DNA from: Massilia endophytica
Lineage (GTDB): Bacteria; Pseudomonadota; Gammaproteobacteria; Burkholderiales; Burkholderiaceae_D
Assembly (NCBI RefSeq): GCF_021165955.1
Contig: NZ_CP088952.1
Location: forward strand, 992,001 to 1,056,000
Direction of reading: 5' to 3'
Length of the DNA stretch: 64,000 nucleotides
Under the pieces are notes generated by a model. That model saw only the letters and a list, made by a program, of their open reading frames with translations, made no database searches and was not told the DNA's origin. This document shows, piece by piece, positions 1 to 8,072 of this stretch (its first letter is position 1; the number at the start of each line of letters is the position of its first letter). The position numbers and the translations under genes were made by a program.

Positions 1-1152
1 GACCAGGGCCGAAACGAGGTCCTGGGCGTCCGTGTGTTTGGCCGCGAAGGCATCGGCCTCGAATTCATGCTTGCGCGAGCTGAGGGAGGTCAGTGGGCCG
101 AGCAGGAAGGTGAACACGGGCAGCGTCAGCATGAAGAGGATCAGCGCGAGCGCGTCGTTGCTCTGTCCCGGCACGATGATGGGCGACACGCCCAGGCCCG
201 TGTAGAACCACAGCTGGTTTTTCAGGTAGCCCAGCAGGGCCAGGAAGACCAGGGAAATGGCGAACATCATGGCGATGCGCTTGACGATGTGTTTCAGCTT
301 GAAGTGGCCCAGTTCGTGGGCCAGCACGGCCTCGATCTCCTGGGGCGCGAGGCGGGAGAGCAGGGTGTCGAAGAACACGATGCGCTTGTTGGCGCCGAAG
401 CCGGAGAAGTAGGCGTTGCCGTGGGCGCTGCGCTTGGAGCCGTCCATCACGAAGAGACCCTTGGAGGCGAAGCCCACACGCTGCATCAGGCCTTCGATAC
501 GGGCCTTGAGCGAATCGTCGGCCAGCGGCGTGAACTTGTTGAACATGGGCGCGATCACGGTGGGGAAGAGCACCATCATCAGCAGCTGGAAGCCGCTCCA
601 CACGAACCAGGCATAGAGCCACCACAGTTCGCCGCTCTTTTCCATGAGCGTGAGCACCACCCAGACCAGCGGCAGGCCGATCACGGCGGCCAGCAGGATG
701 CCCTTCAGCATATCGGCGACGAACAGGCCCTTGCTCATCTTGTTGAAGCCGAAGCGTTCCTCCAGGTTGAACTGGCGGTAGAAATCGAGGGGCAGGTCGA
801 TCAGGCCCGACACGGCGGCAAATGCCACCACCAGCCCTATCTGGTACCACATGCCGCCCCCGCTCAGGTTGAACACCTGGACGGACAGCCACTGCAGCCC
901 GCCCAGCAGGGTGAAGCCGACCAGCACCACGGCGTTGACCAGCATCGTCACCATGCCGAACTTGGTGCGGGCGATGGTGTAGTCCGCCGCCTTCTGGTGG
1001 GCGGCGAGGGGAATGGTGGCCGCGAATTCGGCTGGCACGGCCGAGCGGTGGGCCAGCACATGGCGGATATGGCGCGAGGCCAGCCAGAAGCGCACCGCCA
1101 GGGTCAGTGCCAGGAAGGAAACAAACAAAATCGAGAACGCGTGTGAATACAT
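1..1152 (-). CDS. M48 family (Ste24-type) membrane zinc metallopeptidase, 3' end outside the window
   Basis: This is an integral-membrane zinc endopeptidase of the CAAX-prenyl-protease/Ste24 type, likely acting in the inner membrane on misfolded or membrane proteins. The window holds the first 384 residues. Hydrophobic segments lie near residues 1-20, 55-90 and 140-200. The zinc motif HELGH is at residues 279-283 and the third ligand is probably the first Glu of EFEAD near residue 363. Family members are about 410-420 residues, so some 30 C-terminal residues are missing past base 1. The start is the ATG at 1152. The gene is divergent from orn, and only 47 bp separate the two starts, so the promoters must overlap there. 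The family is certain; the substrate is unknown. Confidence 0.93.
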   Translation of the reverse strand, partial: MYSHAFSILFVSFLALTLAVRFWLASRHIRHVLAHRSAVPAEFAATIPLAAHQKAADYTIARTKFGMVTMLVNAVVLVGFTLLGGLQWLSVQVFNLSGGGMWYQIGLVVAFAAVSGLIDLPLDFYRQFNLEERFGFNKMSKGLFVADMLKGILLAAVIGLPLVWVVLTLMEKSGELWWLYAWFVWSGFQLLMMVLFPTVIAPMFNKFTPLADDSLKARIEGLMQRVGFASKGLFVMDGSKRSAHGNAYFSGFGANKRIVFFDTLLSRLAPQEIEAVLAHELGHFKLKHIVKRIAMMFAISLVFLALLGYLKNQLWFYTGLGVSPIIVPGQSNDALALILFMLTLPVFTFLLGPLTSLSSRKHEFEADAFAAKHTDAQDLVSALV

Positions 1153-1199
1153 GCTGGGCCTGTGAGAAAATGGCGGATTGATTCTGCCAAGAGAGAATT

Positions 1200-1784
1200 A
1201 TGTCACAAGCGAACGAAACTCCTGTCAGCGCCGCGGCGCCCCGTCCCAACGAGATGAACCTGGTATGGGTGGACATGGAAATGACAGGCCTGGAGCCCGA
1301 TACCGACCGCATTATCGAGGTGGCAATGGTCGTCACCGACATGCACCTCAATCTGCTGGCCGAGGGTCCGGTCTTCGCCATCCACCAGTCCGACGAAACG
1401 CTGGACGCGATGGATTCCTGGAACAAGGGCACGCACGGCCGCTCCGGCCTGATCGACCGCGTCAAGGCCTCCACCGTGACCGAAGCGCAGGCCGAGGCGG
1501 AGCTGATCGCCTTCATGAAGCAATGGGTCCCGAACGGCAAGTCCCCGATGTGCGGCAACACCATCGGCCAGGACCGCCGCTTCATGGTGCGCTACTTGCC
1601 CAAGCTGGAAGCCTTCTTCCACTACCGGAACGTGGACGTCTCCACCCTGAAGGAACTGTGCAAGCGCTGGAAGCCCGAGATCGTGGCCGGCTTCAAGAAG
1701 CAGCAGAAGCACACCGCGCTGGCCGACATCGTCGAATCGATCGACGAGCTGAAGTACTACCGCGAGCACTTCATCAAACTGTAA
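1200..1784 (+). CDS. orn: Oligoribonuclease (3'-5' exoribonuclease, DEDDh)
   Basis: Orn degrades 2-5 nt RNA oligomers to mononucleotides in the cytoplasm and also clears pGpG, the breakdown product of cyclic di-GMP. That is relevant here because two cyclic-di-GMP enzymes are encoded further along. The DEDDh residues are all visible: D25 and E27 in WVDMEMTG, D125 in GNTIGQD, H171 in KQQKHTALAD, and D176. The protein has 194 residues against about 181 in E. coli, the difference being an N-terminal extension. Met19 is an alternative start but would leave a shorter N-terminus than usual, so the ATG at 1200 is kept. It is followed by a palindromic repeat and then a convergent gene. Confidence 0.96.
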   Translation: MSQANETPVSAAAPRPNEMNLVWVDMEMTGLEPDTDRIIEVAMVVTDMHLNLLAEGPVFAIHQSDETLDAMDSWNKGTHGRSGLIDRVKASTVTEAQAEAELIAFMKQWVPNGKSPMCGNTIGQDRRFMVRYLPKLEAFFHYRNVDVSTLKELCKRWKPEIVAGFKKQQKHTALADIVESIDELKYYREHFIKL

Positions 1785-1792
1785 AGCTGTCG

Positions 1793-1839
1793 AGCCCGTG
1801 TCCAACCCTGGGGTCAGACCCCAAGGTTGGACACGGGCT
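1793..1839. repeat. Palindromic intergenic repeat, GGGGTC-A-GACCCC core
   Basis: Two 23-nt arms (1793-1815 and 1817-1839) are inverted copies around a single central A, with one mismatch. The core is GGGGTCAGACCCC and the outer arm reads CCCGTGTCCAACC and its complement. It lies between the convergent stops of orn and the DUF1501 gene. The same core or arms recur at 11461-11530, 18236-18248, 25383-25493 and 29185-29251. It is probably a REP-like element that can also fold as a bidirectional terminator; that role is inference. Confidence 0.85.
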
Positions 1840-1848
1840 GGGCCGTAG

Positions 1849-3201
1849 TCAGGCCATGAAGCCCAGGTCCCGGAGCGGGAACCTGGCTAGCTCGTTTTTG
1901 AAGACCTGGTTCTCCAGCACGTCCATCTCGGCGCCGAACCAGCGGCCCAGCGTGGCGCCGTATTGCTGGTTGGAGAACTGCGGTATCCAGACGCCACGGC
2001 CTGTGGCGTCGTCCTTGCCGCCCAGGGTGAAGTCAGGGAAGGCGCCGTAGAGGCCTCCCTGCACCGCGCCGCCGATAATGAGGTGGTGGTTGCCCCAGGC
2101 GTGATCCGTGCCGCCGCTGGCCGGCTGCAGGGTGCGGCCGAAATCGGACATCGTGAACGTCGTCACCATCTCCTCCGCGCGGATTTCGTTCAGCGCGTTC
2201 TGGAAGGCCGCCACGGACTGCGACACCTGCCGCAGCATGTCGAACTGTTGCCACGACTGTCCGCCGTGCGTATCGAAGCCGCCCTGCGATACAAAGAAGA
2301 CCTGCCGTCCCGGCCCCTGCTGCGAACGCAGGCGGATCAGCTGCGCCACCGTCTTCAACTGCCTTGTCAGCCCGTAGCCGGGGAAGACCGTCGACAGCGG
2401 CGCGGCGGCGTTGGCGGCCCTCAGTTCCTGTGCCAACTGCAAGCCGTTCAGGAGGGCCTTGTTGGCTGCGCCGTTCACGGCGTTCGTGCCGCCAGCGTTC
2501 AGGATCTGCATCAGCGCCGTGCGCCGCGTGTCGGCTTCGGCCTGGGGCCAGAAGTTCATGCCTTGCAGATTAAGCTGTCCGTCCGCAGGCAGCAGGTTGC
2601 CGTGCACCGCGGCGCCTTCGACAAAGAGGCCGTTGCCGCCGACTGCAATGGCGTTCAGGTGGCCGTCCGCCCCCAGCGACTCGACCAGCCGTCCGCCCCA
2701 GCCTGTGCCTGCCACGGCGGGCGTTCCGGCCTGGTTCTGCAGGTTCTGGTCAGGATGCGAGAACAGCTGGCTCGGTACGCCCTGGCCGGACTGGTACTGC
2801 GCCTTCGTCAGCGGCTGGTACAGGCTTCCCACGTTCAGCAGCGCGGCGACCTTGCCTTGCTGGTAGAGCGCATCGATCTCCGGCATCCCGTAGTGGAAGG
2901 CGAAGGACTGCTCGACGGGATTGGCCACCGCTTTGAGCGTTGCGCTGCGGGTGGCCAGCAGGGTGTTGGCCTGCTGTGAAAGCGCAAGGCCGCTGCTGCC
3001 GCGCAGCGCGGTGTACTTGCTGTAGTGCGCGGAATCCAGCGGCACGATCATGTTGTTGCCGTCGTTGCCGCCGTAAAGGTAGACGCAGACGAGGGCCTTG
3101 TAATCCGATACCGCGGCCTGCGCGCTGCGCGTCGTGCCCAGCAGGCCGAGAGCGGAGAGGGCGCCGAGGAAGCTGCGGCGGGACATGGAATGTTTGCTCA
3201 T
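1849..3201 (-). CDS. DUF1501 domain protein with Tat signal
   Basis: This 450-residue protein belongs to the DUF1501 family, distantly related to the alkaline phosphatase/sulfatase fold, with no established reaction. The N-terminus carries a twin-arginine signal (MSRRSFLGALSALGLLG) ending near SAQA, so it is probably exported folded to the periplasm. Recognisable family stretches include the YGGNDGNNMIVP segment near residue 43 and a FVSQGGFDTHG segment in the second half. The start is the ATG at 3201. It follows the DUF1800 gene by 12 bp on the same strand; the DUF1800/DUF1501 pair is conserved across many proteobacteria and planctomycetes, which suggests the two products act together. The substrate is unknown. 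Confidence 0.9.
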   Translation of the reverse strand: MSKHSMSRRSFLGALSALGLLGTTRSAQAAVSDYKALVCVYLYGGNDGNNMIVPLDSAHYSKYTALRGSSGLALSQQANTLLATRSATLKAVANPVEQSFAFHYGMPEIDALYQQGKVAALLNVGSLYQPLTKAQYQSGQGVPSQLFSHPDQNLQNQAGTPAVAGTGWGGRLVESLGADGHLNAIAVGGNGLFVEGAAVHGNLLPADGQLNLQGMNFWPQAEADTRRTALMQILNAGGTNAVNGAANKALLNGLQLAQELRAANAAAPLSTVFPGYGLTRQLKTVAQLIRLRSQQGPGRQVFFVSQGGFDTHGGQSWQQFDMLRQVSQSVAAFQNALNEIRAEEMVTTFTMSDFGRTLQPASGGTDHAWGNHHLIIGGAVQGGLYGAFPDFTLGGKDDATGRGVWIPQFSNQQYGATLGRWFGAEMDVLENQVFKNELARFPLRDLGFMA

Positions 3202-3213
3202 GGTGCTCCTCTC

Positions 3214-5079
3214 TTATTGCTGGACGGTGAAATCGGCGGTGATCGCCGTCAGGTACAGCGCCGTGATGGCGCGCTGCCGCTTGTCGGATGTTGCGCTGAC
3301 GCTGGATGCGATGGCCTGGCGCGCCGTGGGGCTCATGCGGCCTTGCAGCAGCGTGGCATCCACGAGGTTCAGCAAAGCGGTGGGATCGCCCGCCACGTTG
3401 ACGTAAGGCGTGATATCCAGCTGGATCATGCCGCCGAATTCGCCGTTGAGGAGGCGGTGGATGAAGTTGGCGCGCGCCACGGCCAGGGCAGGCGCATAGA
3501 GCTGGAACTCGGGGCCGAAGCGGCCGGGATTGTCCGGCAGGGGCGTGAGCGGCGAGAAGAAGCTGAAGACGCTGGGGGCGTTCAGCAGCTTTTCCCCCAG
3601 CAGGGAGTATTCCCAGAACAGGTTGTTCGGATTGGTGACCGAGCCGCCCATGGCGCGCACGAGGGCGAGGGTTTGCAGTATCGGGTCTTTCAGCTTGCCC
3701 GAGATATCGCCCGGCTGGTCCTGGCGCGCCTCGGCGTCGGTGAGGATGGCGGTGATGGTGGCTTTCATGTCGCCGCGTCCCGCCGGTCCGTTCGCGAAGA
3801 CGTTGGCCACGCGCTCGATATAGGCGGGGCTTGGGTTGCTGGTGACGAGCGCGCGGATCAGGCGCGTCGCCACGAACGGTGGCAGGTTGGGATGCTGGAA
3901 GAGGTTCTGCATCACGGCGTCGAAGTCCTGCTGCGTGGACTGGCCGGCGGGCAGCACGAGGCCTTGCAGCAGGGTTTTGGAGCCTTTGTCGTGCCAGGCG
4001 TCGCGCGGCTGCAGCGGGCCCGTGAAGTTCTCCCAGTTGATGCCTGCGCCGCTGCCCGCATAGGTCCAGCCGCTCAGGGCGCGCGCCGTCTCGCCAATGG
4101 TCTGCTGGTTGTAGCTGGCGAGCGGGTCGCCATTGCGGTCAAGCTGCACGCTGCCGTCCTGGTTCAGCATGACAGGGCCGATGGTGAAGAGCTGCATGAC
4201 TTCGCGGGCATAGTTTTCGTTCGGGGCCGGGATCACGCTGTTGCCCATGTCAAGATATTTGCCCATGGACGGATTGAGCGACATTTCGCGCAGCAGGTTG
4301 TAGTAGTTGCCGAAGGCGTGGTTCTGCAGCGTGGCGAGCCAGGGCTGCATCTCGTTCGCATAGGGGTTCTTGTCGGCGGAGACGACGAAGATCTGCGAGA
4401 GCGCGAAGATCACGCGCTGGCGCAGCTGGTCCTGGCCGGCGGCCATGTTTTTGAACCAGTTGCTGCGCAGGAGATTCATGTCCGTGGTGACGGGCATCGG
4501 GCTCGGGGCGGCGTTGAACTGCTGCGCGAGCCAGGCGCTCTGGCCCATCTGGCGAAGCGCGGCGATGTCCGCCGGGGTAGGGCCGAAGGTCGCCTGCTGC
4601 AGGAAACGCGCGGCGGCGATGCTCTGCGCATCCGGTGCTGGCTGCTGGCCGATGGGGCCGGGCGTCGGTGTCGGCGTTGGAGTTGGCGTGGGTTCCGGTG
4701 CGGGCGCGGGCGTTGGAGCCGGGGTGGTGCTGCCGGCGACCAGCGTGAGCGTGGTGCTGGCGCTCGCCGACACGGAAGCCCATTTGCTGGTCATACCTGT
4801 AATCGTAATGACGGGATTGGCGGGCATCACCGCCGGGGCGCGGTACTCGCCGTTCTGCGAGTTCACCGTACCGAAAGTCGCGTTTCCTCCAGCGATGCCG
4901 TTGATGCTGAAGTCCATATAGATGCCTTTGCCATCGACCTTCCCGGACAGCCAGACGGTTTTGCCGAGCGGCACCGTGCCGTTTTTGGCGGTGGTCTCGA
5001 CGCTTGCGGTTACCGCCCAGGCCGAGCTGGAAAAGCTCACCGCCAAGGCCAGCGCGAACGCATGGTATTGATTTTTCAT
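3214..5079 (-). CDS. DUF1800 domain protein, secreted
   Basis: This 621-residue exported protein is the partner of the downstream DUF1501 protein. A Sec signal peptide covers residues 1-22, ending in SSAWA. Residues 23-115 form an Ig/bacterial-surface-like beta region, followed by a Thr-Pro/Ala-Pro linker near residues 117-145 rich in PTPTP repeats. The DUF1800 helical domain starts near residue 150 (AARFLQQATFGPT) and fills the rest. Recognisable DUF1800 stretches are NYAREVMQLFTIG and the ARALSGWTY segment. No enzymatic activity is established for the family. The upstream 250 bp gap to the divergent PEP-CTERM gene contains an AT-rich patch near 5210-5255 but no promoter I would defend. Confidence 0.9.
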   Translation of the reverse strand: MKNQYHAFALALAVSFSSSAWAVTASVETTAKNGTVPLGKTVWLSGKVDGKGIYMDFSINGIAGGNATFGTVNSQNGEYRAPAVMPANPVITITGMTSKWASVSASASTTLTLVAGSTTPAPTPAPAPEPTPTPTPTPTPGPIGQQPAPDAQSIAAARFLQQATFGPTPADIAALRQMGQSAWLAQQFNAAPSPMPVTTDMNLLRSNWFKNMAAGQDQLRQRVIFALSQIFVVSADKNPYANEMQPWLATLQNHAFGNYYNLLREMSLNPSMGKYLDMGNSVIPAPNENYAREVMQLFTIGPVMLNQDGSVQLDRNGDPLASYNQQTIGETARALSGWTYAGSGAGINWENFTGPLQPRDAWHDKGSKTLLQGLVLPAGQSTQQDFDAVMQNLFQHPNLPPFVATRLIRALVTSNPSPAYIERVANVFANGPAGRGDMKATITAILTDAEARQDQPGDISGKLKDPILQTLALVRAMGGSVTNPNNLFWEYSLLGEKLLNAPSVFSFFSPLTPLPDNPGRFGPEFQLYAPALAVARANFIHRLLNGEFGGMIQLDITPYVNVAGDPTALLNLVDATLLQGRMSPTARQAIASSVSATSDKRQRAITALYLTAITADFTVQQ

Positions 5080-5329
5080 GTATTTCCCCCATAGTGGAGC
5101 GGCCGTACAGTCCGCGCCATTGCACTATGGCAATAACCGTGCCCGGTCTTTCTGCGTAGTAAAAATGCGGCGAATGGACGAGAGCTGGACAAAATTTGTC
5201 AGTTTCCGTAGGGAAATGGCTGCAAAAAATGTCAACCAAAACTTACAAAATTTGCGCACGGGTACGGTGCGGGGCAATTGTGCGGCCGAGCTCCTATAGT
5301 GACCGCTTATCCCAACGAGGAGAGTGGAA

Positions 5330-6042
5330 ATGCTGAAGAGATTCCTGTTCGCCTGCTGTGTGGCCAGTCTTATCTCGACTGCGCATGCGCAGCACTATCA
5401 ACTGAGTGCGCAAAGCAGCGGCTCCGGTTATTTCGATCTGCCTGCCATGTTCGGCCTGCCGGAGATACGCGGTTCCAGCCCGTTCGGCTTGGCGATCGAG
5501 CTGAACTATTCCAGTCCGACTGTGTTCCAGGAGCCAGGCCGCACCAGTATCTATGCCACGACCGATGTCGATCTGACGCTAACTGCGGGCAGCGGCAGCT
5601 TCCATGTCCGCCAAACGGATGGCGGGCTGTCGGCGACGGTCTACAGCTTGCCCGGAAATGCGGCGCAGCGCTGATGGACCTGCAGGTGGGGATCGGGGAG
5701 CTGGTCTACTACGGCCAGGCGGGCTACTTCCGCCAGACCGCTGTCTTCGCGTCGGACGACCTGCCGCTCGACGCGCTGCTGCCTCAGGCGGGAGCGCGGC
5801 GTTCGGGCAGTACCGGTGACGGCTCACTGGACGTGTCCTACTTCTTCCATAACGATGAAATCAGCACTGAGCTGGGCTTGGCGATGGGGAGCCTGGGGAG
5901 CTTCAGTTATGCGATTGCGGTCCCGGAGCCCGCGCGCGACGGCATGATGCTGGCCGGAGCCGCGCTGCTTTGCCTATTTTTCCGCGCCAGGAAAAGCTTC
6001 CCGGTCGCGGCTGGCCGTCAGCATCTCTTCCTGCACGGCTAG
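5330..6042 (+). pseudogene. PEP-CTERM sorting-domain protein interrupted by a frameshift
   Basis: A Sec signal (MLKRFLFACCVASLISTAHA) starts at the ATG at 5330, which has the good ribosome-binding site GAGGAG just upstream. The reading frame stops at 5674 after 114 residues. The frame shifted by -1 continues without a stop from about 5665 to 6042 and ends with VPEP, a hydrophobic stretch and RARK, which is the PEP-CTERM exosortase sorting signal. A single-base deletion near 5660-5672 explains both halves. The intact product would be a roughly 237-residue surface or biofilm-matrix protein processed by exosortase. The last 69 bp overlap the convergent gene at 5974-6420. Whether this is a true pseudogene, a programmed shift or a sequencing error cannot be told here. 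Confidence 0.75.
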
Positions 6043-6420
6043 TTGTTTGAGACGCCGTCCTTCGGCCACCAGCGCCTTCAGTTCGGGTTCGATGGCCAGG
6101 GCGTCGGCGGCGGCGAAGTCTTCGCTGTCGATGGCAATCCGGATGGCTTTCGTCCGCTCCGGCAGGGGCGCCTCGGCGCCATTGCGGTACAGGACCGTAT
6201 AGCCAGCCAGGCCATTGCTCGCGTCCGCGGAGGCCGCGGACGCTTCGCCCGCCGGGGTGAGTTTGGCGGGAACGGCCCGCTGCGGCATGACGGCCCGCAC
6301 CGGCGCCGAATCGGCGACCCAGGCCATCACAGCTTCCTTCTGCTCCAGCTGATATCCCGCCAGGAGAACGCCTGCCGCCAGGAAGCAGCACAGCAGGCGG
6401 GCCATCGCGGTCATGGACAT
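5974..6420 (-). CDS. Hypothetical membrane-anchored protein
   Basis: I do not recognise this 148-residue protein. It has one N-terminal hydrophobic segment (about residues 8-22, ARLLCCFLAAGVLLAGY) that could be an uncleaved anchor or signal, then a soluble, Ala/Glu-rich domain predicted to lie in the periplasm. The C-terminal third (residues 88-148) looks alpha-helical. The start is the ATG at 6420, with another ATG at 6414. It begins 11 bp after the putative NlpC/P60-like gene on the same strand, so the two are probably cotranscribed. Its 3' end overlaps the frameshifted PEP-CTERM gene on the other strand. Confidence 0.65.
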   Translation of the reverse strand: MSMTAMARLLCCFLAAGVLLAGYQLEQKEAVMAWVADSAPVRAVMPQRAVPAKLTPAGEASAASADASNGLAGYTVLYRNGAEAPLPERTKAIRIAIDSEDFAAADALAIEPELKALVAEGRRLKQLAVQEEMLTASRDREAFPGAEK

Positions 6421-6431
6421 CGGCTGCGCCC

Positions 6432-7175
6432 TTATTGCATGCGGCCGACGGCGATCTGGCGGCAGCTCGCGGCGTCGTAGTACACGGACCCGCTGTTCAT
6501 GGTCCAGGTGTAGCCGACGATGGCGCCGCTGGTGGCGTCCGCGTAGATGCGGAAGTAGCCGGTGCCTGCCCCGGTGCCGTTGCTGGATACGCGCGTGTCG
6601 GTGTAGGCCTTGCCATTGGAGTCCGTGGTGGTGTGCGGCGAGGAGGTCGAGTCGGCGATCAGCACCTCATACTGTACGGTGTTGGCGATCAGCGGCTTGG
6701 ACGGCGCGCTGCGCAGTACGGCCGGACCCATGGCCATCATGGTGTGGCCAGTGGAGGAGTTATTGGCGCAAGGCTGGTATTCGAGCGCGATGATGTCGCC
6801 ACGCTGGATATCGGCGGCATTGGCGATGCGCGCAAAGTTCTTCTGGGCGGTGATCAGCTGATAGTACTGCGAGGAGGTCGGGCTGCTGCTGCCGGTGCGG
6901 TTGCGGTAGTCGGTGTCCGTGAAGTTGTTCGCGGTCTTGACCACGTTGCTGACGAAGGGCGCGCAGGTCGACTGGTTCTGGTACTTGGTGGCGTTCTTCA
7001 CGCCGGGCCAGGTGACGATGGTGCTGCTGCCGCCGTAGACGTTGTCCGCAGCCGCGACATTGTTGATCAGCGACTCGGCCCAGGCGGCCTGCTGGCTGTA
7101 GTCGGTAGCCTGGGCGGCGCCGGCGGCGATGGCCAGCGCGGCGAACAGGGTCGAAGTCGTTTTACGTACTGCCAT
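6432..7175 (-). CDS. Putative secreted NlpC/P60- or CHAP-like protein
   Basis: This 247-residue exported protein has a Sec signal ending near AAQA (residue 23). Cys71 in STCAPFVSN and His144 in STGHTMMAM sit in the order and spacing of the Cys-His pair of NlpC/P60 or CHAP peptidoglycan peptidases, and a RGDIIALEY strand before the His matches the usual 'GD-hydrophobic' motif of that fold. The assignment is from these motifs only. The start at 7175 is chosen because AAGGA lies just upstream; an in-frame ATG at 7250 would put 25 residues ahead of the signal peptide. If correct, it would cut peptide cross-links or amide bonds in the cell wall. It is followed closely by the small membrane-anchored gene. 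Confidence 0.6.
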   Translation of the reverse strand: MAVRKTTSTLFAALAIAAGAAQATDYSQQAAWAESLINNVAAADNVYGGSSTIVTWPGVKNATKYQNQSTCAPFVSNVVKTANNFTDTDYRNRTGSSSPTSSQYYQLITAQKNFARIANAADIQRGDIIALEYQPCANNSSTGHTMMAMGPAVLRSAPSKPLIANTVQYEVLIADSTSSPHTTTDSNGKAYTDTRVSSNGTGAGTGYFRIYADATSGAIVGYTWTMNSGSVYYDAASCRQIAVGRMQ

Positions 7176-7311
7176 GGTGGATCCTTTCCTTGGGTTGGGA
7201 AGAGTGGGGCTTCCCAAAACCGACGGAAAGGATTCTGCCGGTTTCCACACGGCAATATGTCAGTATATTGTCGCCAGCATTTACAAAAATTGTCGTGAGG
7301 CAATATTAGGC

Positions 7312-8007
7312 TTAGGCGGCGCTGTCGGCTCCGTGGCATTTCTTGTATTTTTTGCCACTACCGCAGGGGCAGTCGTCGTTGCGGCCGACTTTTGGATCTT
7401 CGCGCTTCACGGTGCCGACGGCGGCCTTGCGGCGCGGCACCCAGAACTTGTGGATGGTGGGCAGGTTGGCTTCCAGCTCCAGCGCCAGCTTGTGCGCCTT
7501 GAGCGGGTCTTCCACTTCCGGCAGCTCGCTTTCCTCGATTTCGTCCGCGCCCAGCAGGTAGATGGGGCGCATCAGCTCGCCGATTTCCGAATCCCAGATC
7601 TCGTCCCAGGAGCCGGGGCGCAGTTCCATGCCTTCCCAGAAGCCCCAGCACCAAGCCTCTGCGTCGATCAGGGTCTGGCCTTCGTGCTCATGCTCCACGA
7701 AGAGGGGTTCGAATTCCTTGGGCGCCACCTCGAAGGTCACCAGCACCTCGTTCATGAAGCGCATGATCAGGTTGACGATGCGCTCTTCTTCCTTGCCATT
7801 CTTGAACTTCGGCGCCTGCTTGCCGTCCGGCCCCCACACGCGCGGCAGCCATTCCGCGGGCATGATGGTCTCGGGACCAATGGCGATGGCGGTGAGGTAG
7901 CCATGCAGGTGGTCCATGGTCATGGAGTCTTCGGGACTGCGGTCGCCCAGCAGGAATTGGTCGAGTTCGTCGAATTCTTTTTCGGTGAGAGGCTGGTCGA
8001 GTTGCAT
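7312..8007 (-). CDS. UPF0149 (YecA/YgfB) family protein with C-terminal SEC-C zinc motif
   Basis: This 231-residue cytoplasmic protein has the UPF0149 helical domain over residues 10-185 and ends with the SEC-C motif RNDDCPCGSGKKYKKCHG, the same zinc-binding tail found on SecA. E. coli YecA has the same two-part layout. SEC-C proteins are thought to contact ribosomes or ribosome-associated nascent chains; that role is known for relatives and inferred here. The start is the ATG at 8007. It is divergent from srkA, and its promoter lies in the 65 bp between them. Confidence 0.92.
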   Translation of the reverse strand: MQLDQPLTEKEFDELDQFLLGDRSPEDSMTMDHLHGYLTAIAIGPETIMPAEWLPRVWGPDGKQAPKFKNGKEEERIVNLIMRFMNEVLVTFEVAPKEFEPLFVEHEHEGQTLIDAEAWCWGFWEGMELRPGSWDEIWDSEIGELMRPIYLLGADEIEESELPEVEDPLKAHKLALELEANLPTIHKFWVPRRKAAVGTVKREDPKVGRNDDCPCGSGKKYKKCHGADSAA

Positions 8008-8037
8008 GATGGGCTCTGTTCTTTGAATGAAGGCGAC

Positions 8038-8065
8038 AGTATACGCTGCCGCGCACCGTTTACAA
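8038..8065 (-). promoter_or_regulatory. Sigma-70-like promoter for the YecA-like gene
   Basis: Read on the minus strand, TTGTAA (8060-8065) and TATACT (8038-8043) are separated by 16 bp. Both hexamers are close to consensus, and the -10 lies 31 bp before the ATG at 8007. On the plus strand the same region reads TACAAT at 8061-8066, seven bases before the srkA start. Confidence 0.6.
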
Positions 8066-8072
8066 TGGCGGA

